From Hexactinellida sp. DTS-2022 (taxonomy: Eukaryota; Porifera; Hexactinellida), in contig JAPNXP010000002.1 of NCBI GenBank assembly GCA_028753945.1, forward strand, positions 4,836,001 through 4,900,000: a stretch of DNA of 64,000 bases. The letters are read 5' to 3'. Under the pieces are notes generated by a model, which did not search any database, was not told the DNA's origin, and saw only the letters and a list, made by a program, of their open reading frames with translations. Below, in pieces: positions 23,145 to 33,106 of the stretch (its first letter is position 1; each line of letters begins with the position of its first letter). Made by a program: the position numbers and the translations under genes.

Positions 23145-23979
23145 TATAATTAAATACTGTAGATGAAGAGAGAAATACGGTCAGGTTTTTATATTAATGA
23201 CTAAAAACTTTGATCACAATTGAGAGACTTCATTATAAGCAAGGTGGCAACCGAATAGTTGACCGAATAGTTGCTTGCCGATTAGCCAAGAATCGGTCGC
23301 TTACCGAATGTCTACAAATACAAGTATTTACTTCACCTGATAATGATATTTTGTAGAATATATGTTAGTATTCGGTGACAAAAAAATTGGGACTATATGG
23401 TTGTTCAAACTAAAAGATGTTTAGAATAAGCAGACGGAAATGTGTTTACAAAAAGCAGGCTAACTGTATTTCGATTTACTGAGTGGGGTAATCTAGAATG
23501 GGTATTCGTATATGTCAACATTGAGATTAAGATTATTGGCAGCAATGGCAGTGAATGCGTCGCGTCAATAGTCAACCAATTATTCTCGAGGTAGAAGATT
23601 GAATGAAACTATATTTAGTTTTTAAAATAATTGTAAAGCTCATTCCCCAAACGACCAAGCAAAATTAGTACACTAATACTAGTAGATATCAATGTTGCTG
23701 TTAAAAGGGTTGTTTATGTTCTATACCAGCATAAAATGACCAGTTTCTATAGGTGGCAGAAGTAGATGGTGAAGATTCATTCCGGATGATTTACTTTTAT
23801 AAGATGACACAATTATCAGTAATGTGTTCTTGAAATAGTTTGATACATTTCGAAAGGGTATTTCTTCAGGCCACCAAGAAGGCTTATGCTTAGATTTCCC
23901 CCAAATTACGACTTTTCAAAATATTGAAAATAAGAAATAAAACCTTACTTCTATCTCCAATGCAAATGTTTTTTTTCCC
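23145..23979. other. No gene recognised
   Basis: Short direct repeats ACCGAATAGTTG(A/C) and CGATTAGCC.. at 23250-23300. Nothing coding. Confidence 0.3.
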
Positions 23980-24180
23980 CTATGACTTAAATACAATCCG
24001 GCCAAACTATAACGCAAACATACAAGCAAACAACATTCGAATTTTAATAATACGAGCCCTTCGGTCTCGCTCGCTTCGCGACGGATGACTCTCTTACAAA
24101 GGTCGCTTCGCGACCTTTGTTCGTTCGTGTTAGGCACTACTCCACAAAATTAACGGCCGCTTTGCGCCCTTTCTCTCTCC
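23980..24180 (+). repeat. Triple mini-hairpin repeat, copy 3
   Basis: ACTTAAATACAATCCGGCC and CAAACATACAAGCAAACAAC precede TACGAGCCCTTCGGTCTCG. Then come GTCGCTTCGCGAC-type stems, including AGGTCGCTTCGCGACCT, and GGCCGCTTTGCGCCC. The AATACAATCCG plus CAAACA block is also found in copy 1 (16140-16190), so these are two parts of one repeat. Confidence 0.7.
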
Positions 24181-24594
24181 CAAAACACACTAATAATAAT
24201 AAGGTTAATCCTGTGGTTGTAGATCACCCTTGTCAATTAATTTCAGTATTTGTTATTTGGAAGCCAAGTATGTGGACCTAGTAATAAAAATCCCTCATAT
24301 GAGGGCTGGGAGTGTGCTCCTTCTGATTGCACTTCCCCAATGTTTTTATTTTAATTAGAATTTCCATTATTCAAATTACATTTCAACTTAGTGTAATATA
24401 ATTTAATTAATGTTTGAATCGTGAAGACTTCAAATTTTTAAATTAATTAAAGATTTATTATTACAAATAAAAATTATGAATACGTGTAGTATCTACGTTA
24501 CTATTGTGAATAATAAAATTGACATCATTATCAACTTGTAAATGTTCCAACTTCAAATTGTTTTATCGCACTTGAATGAAACAAATATTCAGTG
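24181..24594. other. No gene recognised
   Basis: AT-rich. One small hairpin, CCCTCATATGAGGG, is at about 24292-24305. Confidence 0.3.
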
Positions 24595-25655
24595 CAAGGG
24601 TGGGGTTGGTCAACCGATCCGAGGCTACGGTTACAATTCGAAATCTTGCAACGGTTAACCGCCCATCCTACTCAGTACAATAAATCCTTTGTAAAATTTT
24701 GATTAGTGGCCAGGCACGTGGCTACGGGGGGGCGAGGGGGGGCTACTGCCCCTCCCCCCGACCACAAAAGTTCTTCTCGCCCCCCCCCCCCCCAAGAGAA
24801 TTTAGGAAGTGTTCGTTATAGTAAATAGAGTGTTTCGTCCCCCCCTTGCCCCCCCAACTACATGCACTTGCCCCCCAAACATAAAACTTGCCCCCCTGAA
24901 TTACATACTCTAGCCACGTGCCTGGATTATACTACAGGATAATACTCAGCTGTTTAAAGTATAACCGCATAAGTGTATTAACTGATACATTTCGTGCTAT
25001 AGGTAAATTTAAATCAATGTTGTCTAAGAATATTTAATAAGTGGTGATGAGAAATGGGATAAGGACTACTTATTCTGATGAAATTCAAAAAGATTTAATA
25101 CTTTATACTTCAATTTCTCAATAAATCTGCTGATATTCAACAGACCGGCTAACTGATTAATGAATCTCTAACCGTTAACCGATCTTAGCAACGGTTAACC
25201 GGTTAGCCGGTTAACCGAACCCAGCCTTATATTCACCAAGGCTGGATTCGTTTAACCGGCTAACCGGTTAACCGTTGCTGTAATCGGTTAACGGTTAGAG
25301 ATTATATTAACCAGTTAGCCGGTCTGGTGATTATTAGCAGAGTTATTGGGAAATTAATGTATAAAGTATTAAAAACTTTAGAATTTTTCTGAATATGTAT
25401 TCATAAATCCATTTCTCATCACTAATTAATTTATTTTATCGGACAACATTGATTTAAATATACCTAAAGCACGAAATGTATCAATTAATATAATTATGCG
25501 GTTTTACTTTATACAGCTGAGTGTTATTATGTAGTATAATCAAATTTTTACAAAGGATTTATTGTATTGAGTAGGATGGGCGGTTAACCGGTTAACCGTG
25601 GCGAGAAATCGAATTTTAACCGTAGCCTCAGATCGGTTAACCAACCCCACCCTTG
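24595..25655. mobile_element. Foldback element, arms of about 420 bp
   Basis: The left end starts CAAGGGTGGGGTTGGTCAAC and the right end, complemented, starts CAAGGGTGGGGTTGGTTAAC. The arms stay alignable all the way to a centre near 25233 (CCAGCCTT..AAGGCTGG). They are rich in GGTTAACCGGTTAACCG, a self-complementary motif. The left arm is interrupted by the MITE at 24711-24924. Flanks TATTCAGT and TATTTACT resemble a decayed 8-bp duplication. No coding capacity. Confidence 0.85.
24711..24924. mobile_element. C/G-rich MITE nested in the foldback
   Basis: The ends are CAGGCACGTGGCTA and TAGCCACGTGCCTG. The interior is (G)n, (C)n and CCCCCC-rich. It interrupts sequence that is continuous in the opposite arm (TTTGATTATACTAC), which dates it after the foldback. 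GATTA is repeated at both junctions. Confidence 0.85.
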
Positions 25656-25748
25656 TATTTACTTACAAAAGCAATCAATACAGTCATTATCTAGCACATA
25701 GTATGATTATGCAATATATTCTATGGTATTCATTATAGTACTATTGAG

Positions 25749-26010
25749 TACCGTATTTCCCCGAAATAGCACCAGGGGCTTGAATAAGGGCCGTGTCTAT
25801 AAAAATACATTGATATGATAAAATTTGAACACATTTGTAGATCACTGTAATGTAATTCCATTGATTTTGTCAACTTTAGTAGGTATACTGTTGGTGGAAA
25901 CCATTAGAACCTACCTAAATATTATATTCTGGTTTTTAATAAATATCTCAAAATAATTTTTGCCCACGAAAAGAATAAGCGCCGAAGCGCTTATTCGGGG
26001 AAATAGGGTA
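25749..26010. mobile_element. MITE, TA-flanked, TACCGTATTT family, copy 2
   Basis: The left end is TACCGTATTTCCCCGAAATA and the right end, complemented, is TACCCTATTTCCCCGAATAA. AAGCGCCGAAGCGCTT is a subterminal palindrome. Non-coding. Confidence 0.75.
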
Positions 26011-26436
26011 ATTACAATGTGGAGAAGATGGCTGATTTATGTAAATAATCGTTAAAGTTTTTTAGAAAGAATTCAATCATTTTTTCTTGTGCGTATCTTC
26101 TTAACTACTTATTATATACGTAGAAGAAGAATAACTGTTACTTTGTGAGAATGTTTGCAACCCTTGATATCTCTACAGACTGTATTCCTGTTAGTGACTG
26201 TTATAACACTTGTACTAACTGTTGTTCTTGTTATCTGACCATTTATTGTGAGTACTCCCGTTGGTGTACAAGCTACCTTTTCCGCAGATCTCCCTGAGTT
26301 TATCTGTTACTTATGAGAATGTTTGCAAATATTTTTATGTTATTCTGAACACATTCACTAGTAGCATACGCTACACAATATTAGTAGTTTTTAATCACTT
26401 AATTGATGAACTGCTCAACCATAGTATACCATGGAG
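26011..26436. other. No gene recognised
   Basis: No supported coding or repeat structure. Confidence 0.3.
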
Positions 26437-26595
26437 CAGTGCTGGCGCCAAAGGGGGGCCAGTGGGGGCCATGGCCTCCCATCTTTGGAGGCTGCACCGC
26501 CCTATAATAACATTGTTGTACAGTGTGCCCCCCCCCTGGAATTCCACCTGGCCCCTCCAGATCTCTCCTACATGAATGTCCTGGCGCCGCCTCTG
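26437..26595. mobile_element. hAT MITE, 159 bp, perfect 8-bp duplication
   Basis: The ends are CAGTGCTGGCGCCA and, complemented, CAGAGGCGGCGCCAGGAC. CCATGGAG flanks both sides (26429-26436 and 26596-26603). GC-rich interior, no coding capacity. Confidence 0.9.
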
Positions 26596-26603
26596 CCATG
26601 GAG

Positions 26604-27674
26604 CCTATTTAACTACTTCGACCTACTCAAATGTTAGATGGCTTCAGAATATCCAAGCGATCTAGATGAGCAGACCGGCCTCTGAAGCGGCCCACACCCT
26701 CGGTCATCCGCCCGACCTCTGAAGCGATTTGTACTTTTCCTTTATCGGTTTATCAATTGAGTAGGCGTAATTACGCCAGTCAGCAGACAACGGCCTCGGA
26801 AGCTGCCTCGTAATGGGATTTTGAAGCGCTGTCACCACTAAGGAAAGTCTATACTAATATGCATATTATATATGCGTTTATGTTGCATTCCAAAAGCTTG
26901 TCGGCTCTATCTACAAACTCAGTAACTACCTGGTGTGAATGCATGCATTTGATGTACATTTAAATCGGTTTTTTCAAACACTGCATTTTTCAAACTAATT
27001 GTTGTTTTTCTAACTAAATATGTATTCTAAGGATATGTGAAATTCGAATTTTGTTATATTTTTAATCGGTTTATCCTATTTATCTAAGAAAACCCAGTAT
27101 ATTTCAATGAATGTAATTGGTTAGAAGAAACTGATTTTGACTGTACTTGCAATCACAGCAGTATATTTGTTGTTTGCATGTTTTGGGATAAAAATTATCG
27201 ACTCAAGGAATATCAAACAAGGCATATTTTTCAATCTCGGCATATAAGGATTATAAATTTTCTAATACCAATGTTTATGTGAAATCAAATGAATAGCCTG
27301 GATCAGCTGGCATTGAATTCACGTTTGCATTACATTATAATTATATTTTCCCTCTAGGCTAATTAGAGATCATTTTAATGAAAGTAAACCAACCGCATGG
27401 CAATGGCAAAGAACACTATATCATTAATAGTTCATCACCTTTTGTCCTCTAGATTACGAATTAAATTTAATATTTTAATTGATTTAATACCCCACCCCAC
27501 TTTCGCTTTATCGAATTTCTAGAGCTACCGAATTGTAGTAAATATGTTTACCTGTAATTAATTGGCAGGTTACCGAGTACCTGTTACTTTTGTTTTGCAT
27601 GGCGATTTGCATAATATTTGAGGCACACATTACTATAGTAATACTATATCTTGGCTAAGCTAGTATAGCACAAT
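26604..27674. other. No gene recognised
   Basis: About 1.1 kb without a defensible feature. Short C/G-richer repeats of CCTCTGAAGCG occur at 26680-26830. Confidence 0.3.
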
Positions 27675-28642
27675 TTAACTGGTTACGGGATTATGGCCTT
27701 TAGCTCGTGCAATGAAATGCAAATGTGGGGGAGAAATGTATGAGGGTTCCTACGCCAACTCCCAGTATGGTTACAAGTGGAAATGTCGCGCATGCAAGAC
27801 TTCCTGTTCAATCCGTTTAGGTTGCTTCTTTCATCCTTCCAAACTCTCGCTTACTTCGCTTCTCCAATTCATGTGTCTCTGGTGTGAGGACATTCAGTCA
27901 CACGCTATTATGGAGAAGCAGTTGCAGTGGGCACCAGCTACTTTTGTTGATTGGAAGAAATTTATGAGGGATATCTGTGTTGAAGATATTGTACAAGATG
28001 CTGAACCCTTAGGTGGTCCCGGAATTATCGTGGAGATTGATGAATCCAAGTTAGGAAAACGTAAATACAACCGGGGAAGATTAGTGGTGGGTACTTTGGT
28101 TTTTGGAATAGTCGAGAGAGATTCAGGCCGAATGGTTATGTTATGTGTACCTGATAGATCTGCTGCAACTCTGCTACCCCTTATCCAGCATTACGTCCTA
28201 CCTGGCTCCGTTGTATACTCAGATGAGTGGGCCGCATACAATATCTTGGCTCATACACCCCGGTACACGCATCACACTGTGAACCATAGTGAAAACTTCG
28301 TGAATCCAACTACTGGTGTAGATACTCAAGGAATTGAAGGTAGCCTGAACATTGTTAAGAAAAGAATGAGAAGAGGATCAACTACTAATCCTGATGAACT
28401 GTTGGAAACACATTGGCTGAGGGTTGTTGGAGGAAGAGAAACAATGATAACATCTTTAACAACATCATAAAAGGGATCCGAAACTTATATCCAGTCGTTT
28501 GATCTTATCGGTTTAGGTTCGTTAATCTATATTAGCATTCTCTTATATTATTCTAAAATACGAGTATTGCGACCGGAATTTAAATTGATGAAATATTATT
28601 ATTATAATGTCAACGAGTCTTTCGGTATTGATCGATTCGCCA
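27675..28642 (+). mobile_element. Merlin/IS1016-type element, copy 1 (homology block)
   Basis: This block matches the complement of 37623-38588 nearly base for base, from TTAACTGGTTACGGGATTAT to CGCCACGGACAAC. The limits are those of the shared block, not proven transposon ends: I could not find terminal inverted repeats or a target duplication at them. The 3' part (ACGAGTCTTTCGG..GATTCGCC) resembles the start of the triple mini-hairpin repeat. Confidence 0.7.
27712..28470 (+). CDS. Merlin-family (ISXO2/IS1016-like DDE) transposase, open frame
   Basis: The 252-residue frame is uninterrupted. Residues 3-32 form a zinc ribbon (CKCGGEM then WKCRACKTSC). A DDE core follows: VEIDESK (about residues 106-112, first D), VVYSDEWAAY (second D) and GVDTQGIEGSLNIVKKRM (catalytic E). 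These are the hallmarks of the ISXO2-like/IS1016 domain, found in bacteria and in eukaryotic Merlin transposons. The enzyme would cut and paste DNA in the nucleus. The ATG at 27712 is the first in frame. However, the frame is open back to 27679 and those codons (LVTGLWPLARA) resemble the stretch that precedes the zinc ribbon in relatives. A short upstream exon may therefore be missing, since usual length is about 280 residues. Copy 2 has GTWVFG where this copy has GTLVFG; Trp looks ancestral. The last 25 residues after ELLETHWLR look atypical. Confidence 0.85.
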   Translation: MKCKCGGEMYEGSYANSQYGYKWKCRACKTSCSIRLGCFFHPSKLSLTSLLQFMCLWCEDIQSHAIMEKQLQWAPATFVDWKKFMRDICVEDIVQDAEPLGGPGIIVEIDESKLGKRKYNRGRLVVGTLVFGIVERDSGRMVMLCVPDRSAATLLPLIQHYVLPGSVVYSDEWAAYNILAHTPRYTHHTVNHSENFVNPTTGVDTQGIEGSLNIVKKRMRRGSTTNPDELLETHWLRVVGGRETMITSLTTS

Positions 28643-28835
28643 CGGACAACTGTATTTATGTTGTTGTTTACAATTTAGGGATGCAAATTACGGGAAATAA
28701 AATAAAAATCCCAACTTCAACTTGCATCGTGAATACAGGTAGACAAGCCTAAACGATGGGAAATGGTAGAAAGCGATGTATATTACGTCCCTTTCTACTT
28801 ACTCCATAGTAGAAATGGTGAGGAGTAAAGCAACT
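28598..28835 (+). repeat. Degenerate mini-hairpin repeat, copy 4
   Basis: ACGAGTCTTTCGGTATTGAT is followed, about 145 bp on, by GGGAAATGGTAGAAAG paired with CTTTCTA, and then by CCATAGTAGAAATGGTGAGG. This is the order of copy 2 with the three small hairpins eroded or deleted. Confidence 0.5.
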
Positions 28836-29005
28836 TCCCTATTAGCAACTATTCTCGCAACGAAACCGGAGTTCTTAATGAAAGAACTCCATTGTATGAT
28901 TAGTATTAACATAGGCAAATGGGGAAGTGGACTACTATATAAACTCACCAAAATAAAATAACTGTTCCAAATACATTGTCTTAAATCTTGATATATATAT
29001 ATATA

Positions 29006-29143
29006 CAGTGGAGTTGCTTATTAGCAACCGATTTTGAGATCCCAAGCGTAAACTGTTAATTTCATTCCCCAATTAACAACATTCGTCTATTAGCAACCAG
29101 ATTTATAGACAAACACGGGTTGCTATTAAGCGAACTACCACTA
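29006..29143. mobile_element. pogo/Tigger-like MITE
   Basis: The left end is CAGTGGAGTTGCTTATTAGC and the right end, complemented, is TAGTGGTAGTTCGCTTAATAG. TA is at both borders. The interior repeats ATTAGCAACC. No coding capacity. Confidence 0.7.
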
Positions 29144-29283
29144 TACATTTATTTCTTAGTTTGTTAACGCTACCTACGACTTCTCATGACTATGACGTCA
29201 TGGGTTTAATCAATACCTTTTACGATGTTAATTCAATTAGTATATCAGTTCCTTTACCTTACTGTATAGTATATAAAAAATAA

Positions 29284-29556
29284 GGGATACATACAATTCG
29301 TGACATTACAATTCGTGACATTACAATTCGTGACAGACAATTCGTGACACATACAATTCGTGACATTACAATTCGTGACACATACAATTCGTGACATTAC
29401 ATTTCGTGACATTACAATTCGTGACATTACAGAATATTTTTTTAAGTAGCGATTATTAAAAAAATATTCTGTAATGTCACGAATTGTAATTTCACGAATT
29501 GTAATTTCACGAATTGTAATTTCACGAATTGTTATTTCACGAATTGTATGTATCCC
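29284..29556. mobile_element. 275-bp palindromic derivative of the MULE terminus
   Basis: GGGATACATACAATTCG at the left and its complement at the right bracket two opposed arrays of ACAATTCGTGACATT. They meet at AGAATATTTTTTTAAGTAGC and its complement near 29440-29470. It abuts the next GGGATAC at 29559. It looks like an internally deleted or foldback copy of the MULE end. Confidence 0.7.
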
Positions 29557-29558
29557 AT

Positions 29559-29880
29559 GGGATACATACAATTCTTGACATTACAATTCGTGACATTACA
29601 ATTCGTGACAGACAATTCGTGACACATACAATTCGTGACATTACATATGCGTAGGCTCCGGTAGGGTTGGTGAGGCCATGGCCCTACCAATAATTTGTCA
29701 AGAGCCATCATCTTCTATTAAGTATGATGCAAGTTAGCATAAATGGCCCTACCAATCCGGGCAATCCCCATCCCGAGTATACGCCCCTGCATTACAATTC
29801 GTGACACATACAATTCGTGACATTACATTTCGTGACATTACATTTCGTGACATTACAATTCGTGACATTACAGAATATTT
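29559..29880 (+). repeat. Left subterminal array of the MULE
   Basis: GGGATACATACAATTC is followed by repeated CATTACAATTCGTGA and CACATACAATTCGTGA units at 29559-29646 and 29789-29870, then AGAATATTTATTTAATAATC. The array is split by an inserted MITE. Confidence 0.75.
29650..29787. mobile_element. MITE inside the MULE terminal array
   Basis: GCGTAGGCTCCGG at the left and TATACGCCCCTG at the right bracket TGGTGAGGCCATGGCCCTAC and its near complement GGCCCTACCAATCC. The array motif CATTACA abuts both sides. It is probably a hAT-type MITE (CAGGGGCGTA end). Confidence 0.65.
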
Positions 29881-30211
29881 ATTTAATAATCGCTACTTGT
29901 ATTGTATTTGCATTTGATTATAATTACGTTATTTGAATTTTACAACTATGTAGTAATACCGTAGAAACACCGCTTAAGTTCTATTTCTACATCATAAAAC
30001 AAACACTAACACCACTTGGCGTCAAATATAAACTAACCAAACTAGTATAAGTAATTGTGTTATATCATTCTAGGCTATTATATGTATCTAGTTATTACTT
30101 CTCAATATTGCATTGCTATCGATTGATCTTCACTTTATTAATTAATACAAATACGTATAAACTTTTATTACAAATTTCATTACTAAATCATAATTACACA
30201 CAAATTTTTAC

Positions 30212-30313
30212 TGTGCCGACTATACTATAGTATAGTGGCCCAGTATTGGAATCACTGCCTTTATTATTATTACTGTGCCGACTATACTATAGTATAGTGG
30301 CCCAGTATTGGTC
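30212..30313 (+). repeat. Direct duplication of a 42-bp unit with a central palindrome
   Basis: TACTGTGCCGACTATACTAT AGTATAGTGGCCCAGTATTG occurs at 30212-30253 and again at 30271-30313. ACTATACTATAGTATAGT is a perfect 18-bp palindrome in each. Confidence 0.75.
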
Positions 30314-30344
30314 TTAGTGCCTTGGTTATTATTATTTTCCTTCC

Positions 30345-32770
30345 GTATCCTCTCCACAGAACAGAGTTTTATTAACTAAGAGCCCAAATTTTCAGGATAT
30401 GTGTCTCATGGGTTACAGATGTGCACCTGGGGTCACGTTTTTTTATCACATTTATTTGGCCACATTTTTGCACCTGTTTAATATTAGAAAAAGAACAATA
30501 AATATCCGCGAATATTTAATTTATATGCATTGGATAGAGAATTAAATTCTACACCTTTTCACAGTGCACGAATTTTTAAATTGGGCTTCGTTTGTTCCAC
30601 AATTGAGTTGGAAATTTCCTTTGTTTACTAACACTTCAGTTCAGTTGAAAGTGTTAAATCTAATTCTATTGTTTCAACTTGAGATTATTATATTGATTCA
30701 ACTTGTGAGATCGAGTAGGCTTCTATTTTCCAATTGAAAACTAAGATTATAGATTTCAATAACAACGACAGATTATGTGATTATATTTACTTCTGCAAGA
30801 ATACTCTTGCACTGTTAATATACTGACGTAATTAATTAAAATTAATTAAGTCAGTATATGACTTATATAGATGCTCCCAAATTGTTTATTAGGCGTTATC
30901 GAGTGTGCGAATTGAAATTTGATAGCCAAATAAATTAATTTATTATTTATGACAAAATAATCAAACTTCATAAATATAAGTTGACATTGAAATTGGTGTT
31001 AAATTATAAATAATATTAATAATTATTTATACTAATTAATTAAATATCATAAATCTCAGAGACTATAGAAGATAGAAACAAACTTTCAATTTATCAATTG
31101 ATCCTTAAGCCACGTAGCACCTCTATAAATGTGTCTTGACACCTTGAGGTGTTAAGGTTCAGGTATACTCTACAAATTTCGAATATTTAGATAAAATCCA
31201 AATCATTGTCTATTTCTCTTTTATTGCATTTTGGGATTGTATTGATACCAATGAGTACTCTCAAGAGATTTCTAAGAAAGATTCCAATTATTTTTCCAGT
31301 TTGACACACTTTGTTCACCTCAATTTAGGAATAATTGCTGTAAATTTTTTTTTCAAAAGCCGCTATCTCAAAACTAACATTTTCAGAATTGCGGAAGAAG
31401 TCATTTTGTCAATTTTGGTCGTAGAATCAAAAACTCAACGGTTTCGGAGAGATCTCGTAAAGATACAACTTTTCAGTGCTGCGATTTACCCTAATATGAA
31501 TAGTTCATATGTTTTTTGGCTTTTGGATAAGGAAAATCTTCATTTGAAAATCGACATCGCATAATAGTATTTGAAAACCAGAAAAATGTAGATATTCACA
31601 ATTCCTGTACTCAAAAGTTATATTACATCCAGCTAAACACATTTTATCAATAATATTCTTGGTATTGTTTATCTTTTCTCATTGATCTATTCCGCAAAAA
31701 TGGTAAAATTTAAAAAAAGATTTTTCCTCTATTAGTTTATTTGCCAATATTATTGTATTTTTGGCATCCTGAGGATGAAGTAAATCCGCTGTAAAAAAAT
31801 TAAATAATTCGGGTAAATACTTATGGTAGAAGTACTCTAGAGGATACCTGAACCTTAATGACATCGTAAAAAAAATGAGTTTTGACAATTTTGTGAATTA
31901 TATATTTCGAATGGGTTGGGTGGTGTTGGGTGATCACCCAACACGCACATAAAAAATGCTGACTCATCACTTATTATATTCTACTCAAACTTGAATATCT
32001 CTAAAATTAAGTGAGCTAAATGGAAACTTCCAACACTCTAAGGGTCATTGCCTTCTGAAACACTTTTCTGAAATAATTTAACACCTTCATAGTGATGATG
32101 ACTTGGCGAAAAAAAAATCCAAAATTGCAGCCTGTGCCGACAACATGCTCCATTGGAGGCACTATCAATAAACCCCCACCAAAATATAGTGCCACCAAAG
32201 GAACATGCGTCGGCACAGGCTGCAATTTTGGATTTTTTATTATTTTTATTAGTATTATTATTTCTCCGTAGACGGTACCCTGCCCTCACCTTTATACATT
32301 AAGGGCTAAAACTTGGCATGTAGGTGCGGAGTGACCGTCTAATTTGCACCTGGGGTTACGATTTCCGTTCAAAGATTCTTAACACCTATTTAATCTAATT
32401 AAACCTCATAATATTAAATAATAAATAGTGAGCTTCATAAAATTTACATATTTGGATAGAGATTTAATTTCTACACCTTTTCAAAGTGCACGAATTTTCA
32501 AATTGGGCTTAGATTGTGCCACAATTGAGTTTCAAATTTCCTTTGTTTACTCACACTTCAATTTCAGTAAAACTGTTAAATCTAATTCTATTCTTTCAAC
32601 TTTTAATAATATATTGATTTAACTTGTTAAATCTTCTCTATTGTTTCAACTTGCGATAATTATATTAATTCAACTTATAAATTCCAGCTGGCTTCTATTT
32701 AATTGTAGTATTACTATACAATTGATTAAATAAAATAAAATAATATATGGAATTTGTTGACTCTACTCAA
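30345..32770. repeat. Large dispersed repeat with internal duplication
   Basis: 30480-30700 is repeated at 32420-32670; both share TTGGATAGAGA, TCTACACCTTTTCA, GTGCACGAATTTT, AAATTGGGCTT and TTTCCTTTGTTTAC in order. GCACCTGGGGT(C/T)ACG precedes both (30424 and 32347). 31010-31140 and 31850-32110 match, as complement, 14965-15080 and 14116-14395. No transposase motif was found in the frames at 31301-31564 or 31679-31888. Confidence 0.6.
32110..32240. repeat. Palindromic repeat (TGCAGCCTGTGCCGAC), copy 2
   Basis: AAAATTGCAGCCTGTGCCGAC at the left and GTCGGCACAGGCTGCAATTT at the right, with TCCATTGGAGGCACTAT / ATAGTGCCACCAAAGGAAC between. It is the same unit as 13985-14115. Confidence 0.85.
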
Positions 32771-32944
32771 CTCACCGTGGATAACATTGCTAAAATACAT
32801 AACTAATAATATAAATTATTATCAATACAGAATGAATGAATGGCATGTAACTCAAGATGGTTTATGATAGAAACAAACTTCAAATTTTTCTACCGTTCCT
32901 TGTGACTCGGACCAATTAACAAATGGTTCTTCACACCTTGGGCG

Positions 32945-33085
32945 TTGATGACTTGGCGAAAAAAATCCAAAATTGCAGACTGCGCCGACAGCATGTTCCT
33001 TTGGAGGCACTATCAATAAACCACTAACAAAATATAGTGCCACCAAAGGTACATGCGTCGGCACAGTCTGCAATTTTGGATTTTT
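32945..33085. repeat. Palindromic repeat, copy 3
   Basis: GATGACTTGGCGAAAAAAAT followed by AATTGCAGACTGCGCCGAC, with the complement at 33055-33085. The open frame upstream of the MULE gene starts inside this repeat, so its first ~18 residues are not transposase. Confidence 0.85.
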
Positions 33086-33106
33086 TTAATCTACTCATCG
33101 ATTATA

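Noticed and set aside
24711..24924. Left-arm asymmetry of the foldback as a natural loop
   Set aside because: The extra sequence has its own inverted ends (CAGGCACGTGGCTA) and interrupts sequence that is continuous in the other arm, so it is a later MITE.
27712..28470. Bacterial contamination or a bacterial insertion sequence, given the ISXO2/IS1016-like domain
   Set aside because: The same domain is known in animal Merlin transposons, a second diverged copy is 10 kb away, and base composition and flanks match the rest of the window.
29254..29571. A 105-codon minus-strand open frame with repeated REITI and VTNCNV segments
   Set aside because: It is the translation of the ACAATTCGTGACATT arrays of the MULE terminus; no start context and no protein family.
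29284..29646. Regularly spaced short repeats that could suggest a CRISPR array
   Set aside because: Units are 15-20 bp with no unique spacers, arranged in opposed orientation, in a eukaryotic transposon end.
33037..33106. Start of the MULE protein at 33037
   Set aside because: These codons lie in copy 3 of the palindromic repeat and are identical in origin to non-coding copies elsewhere.
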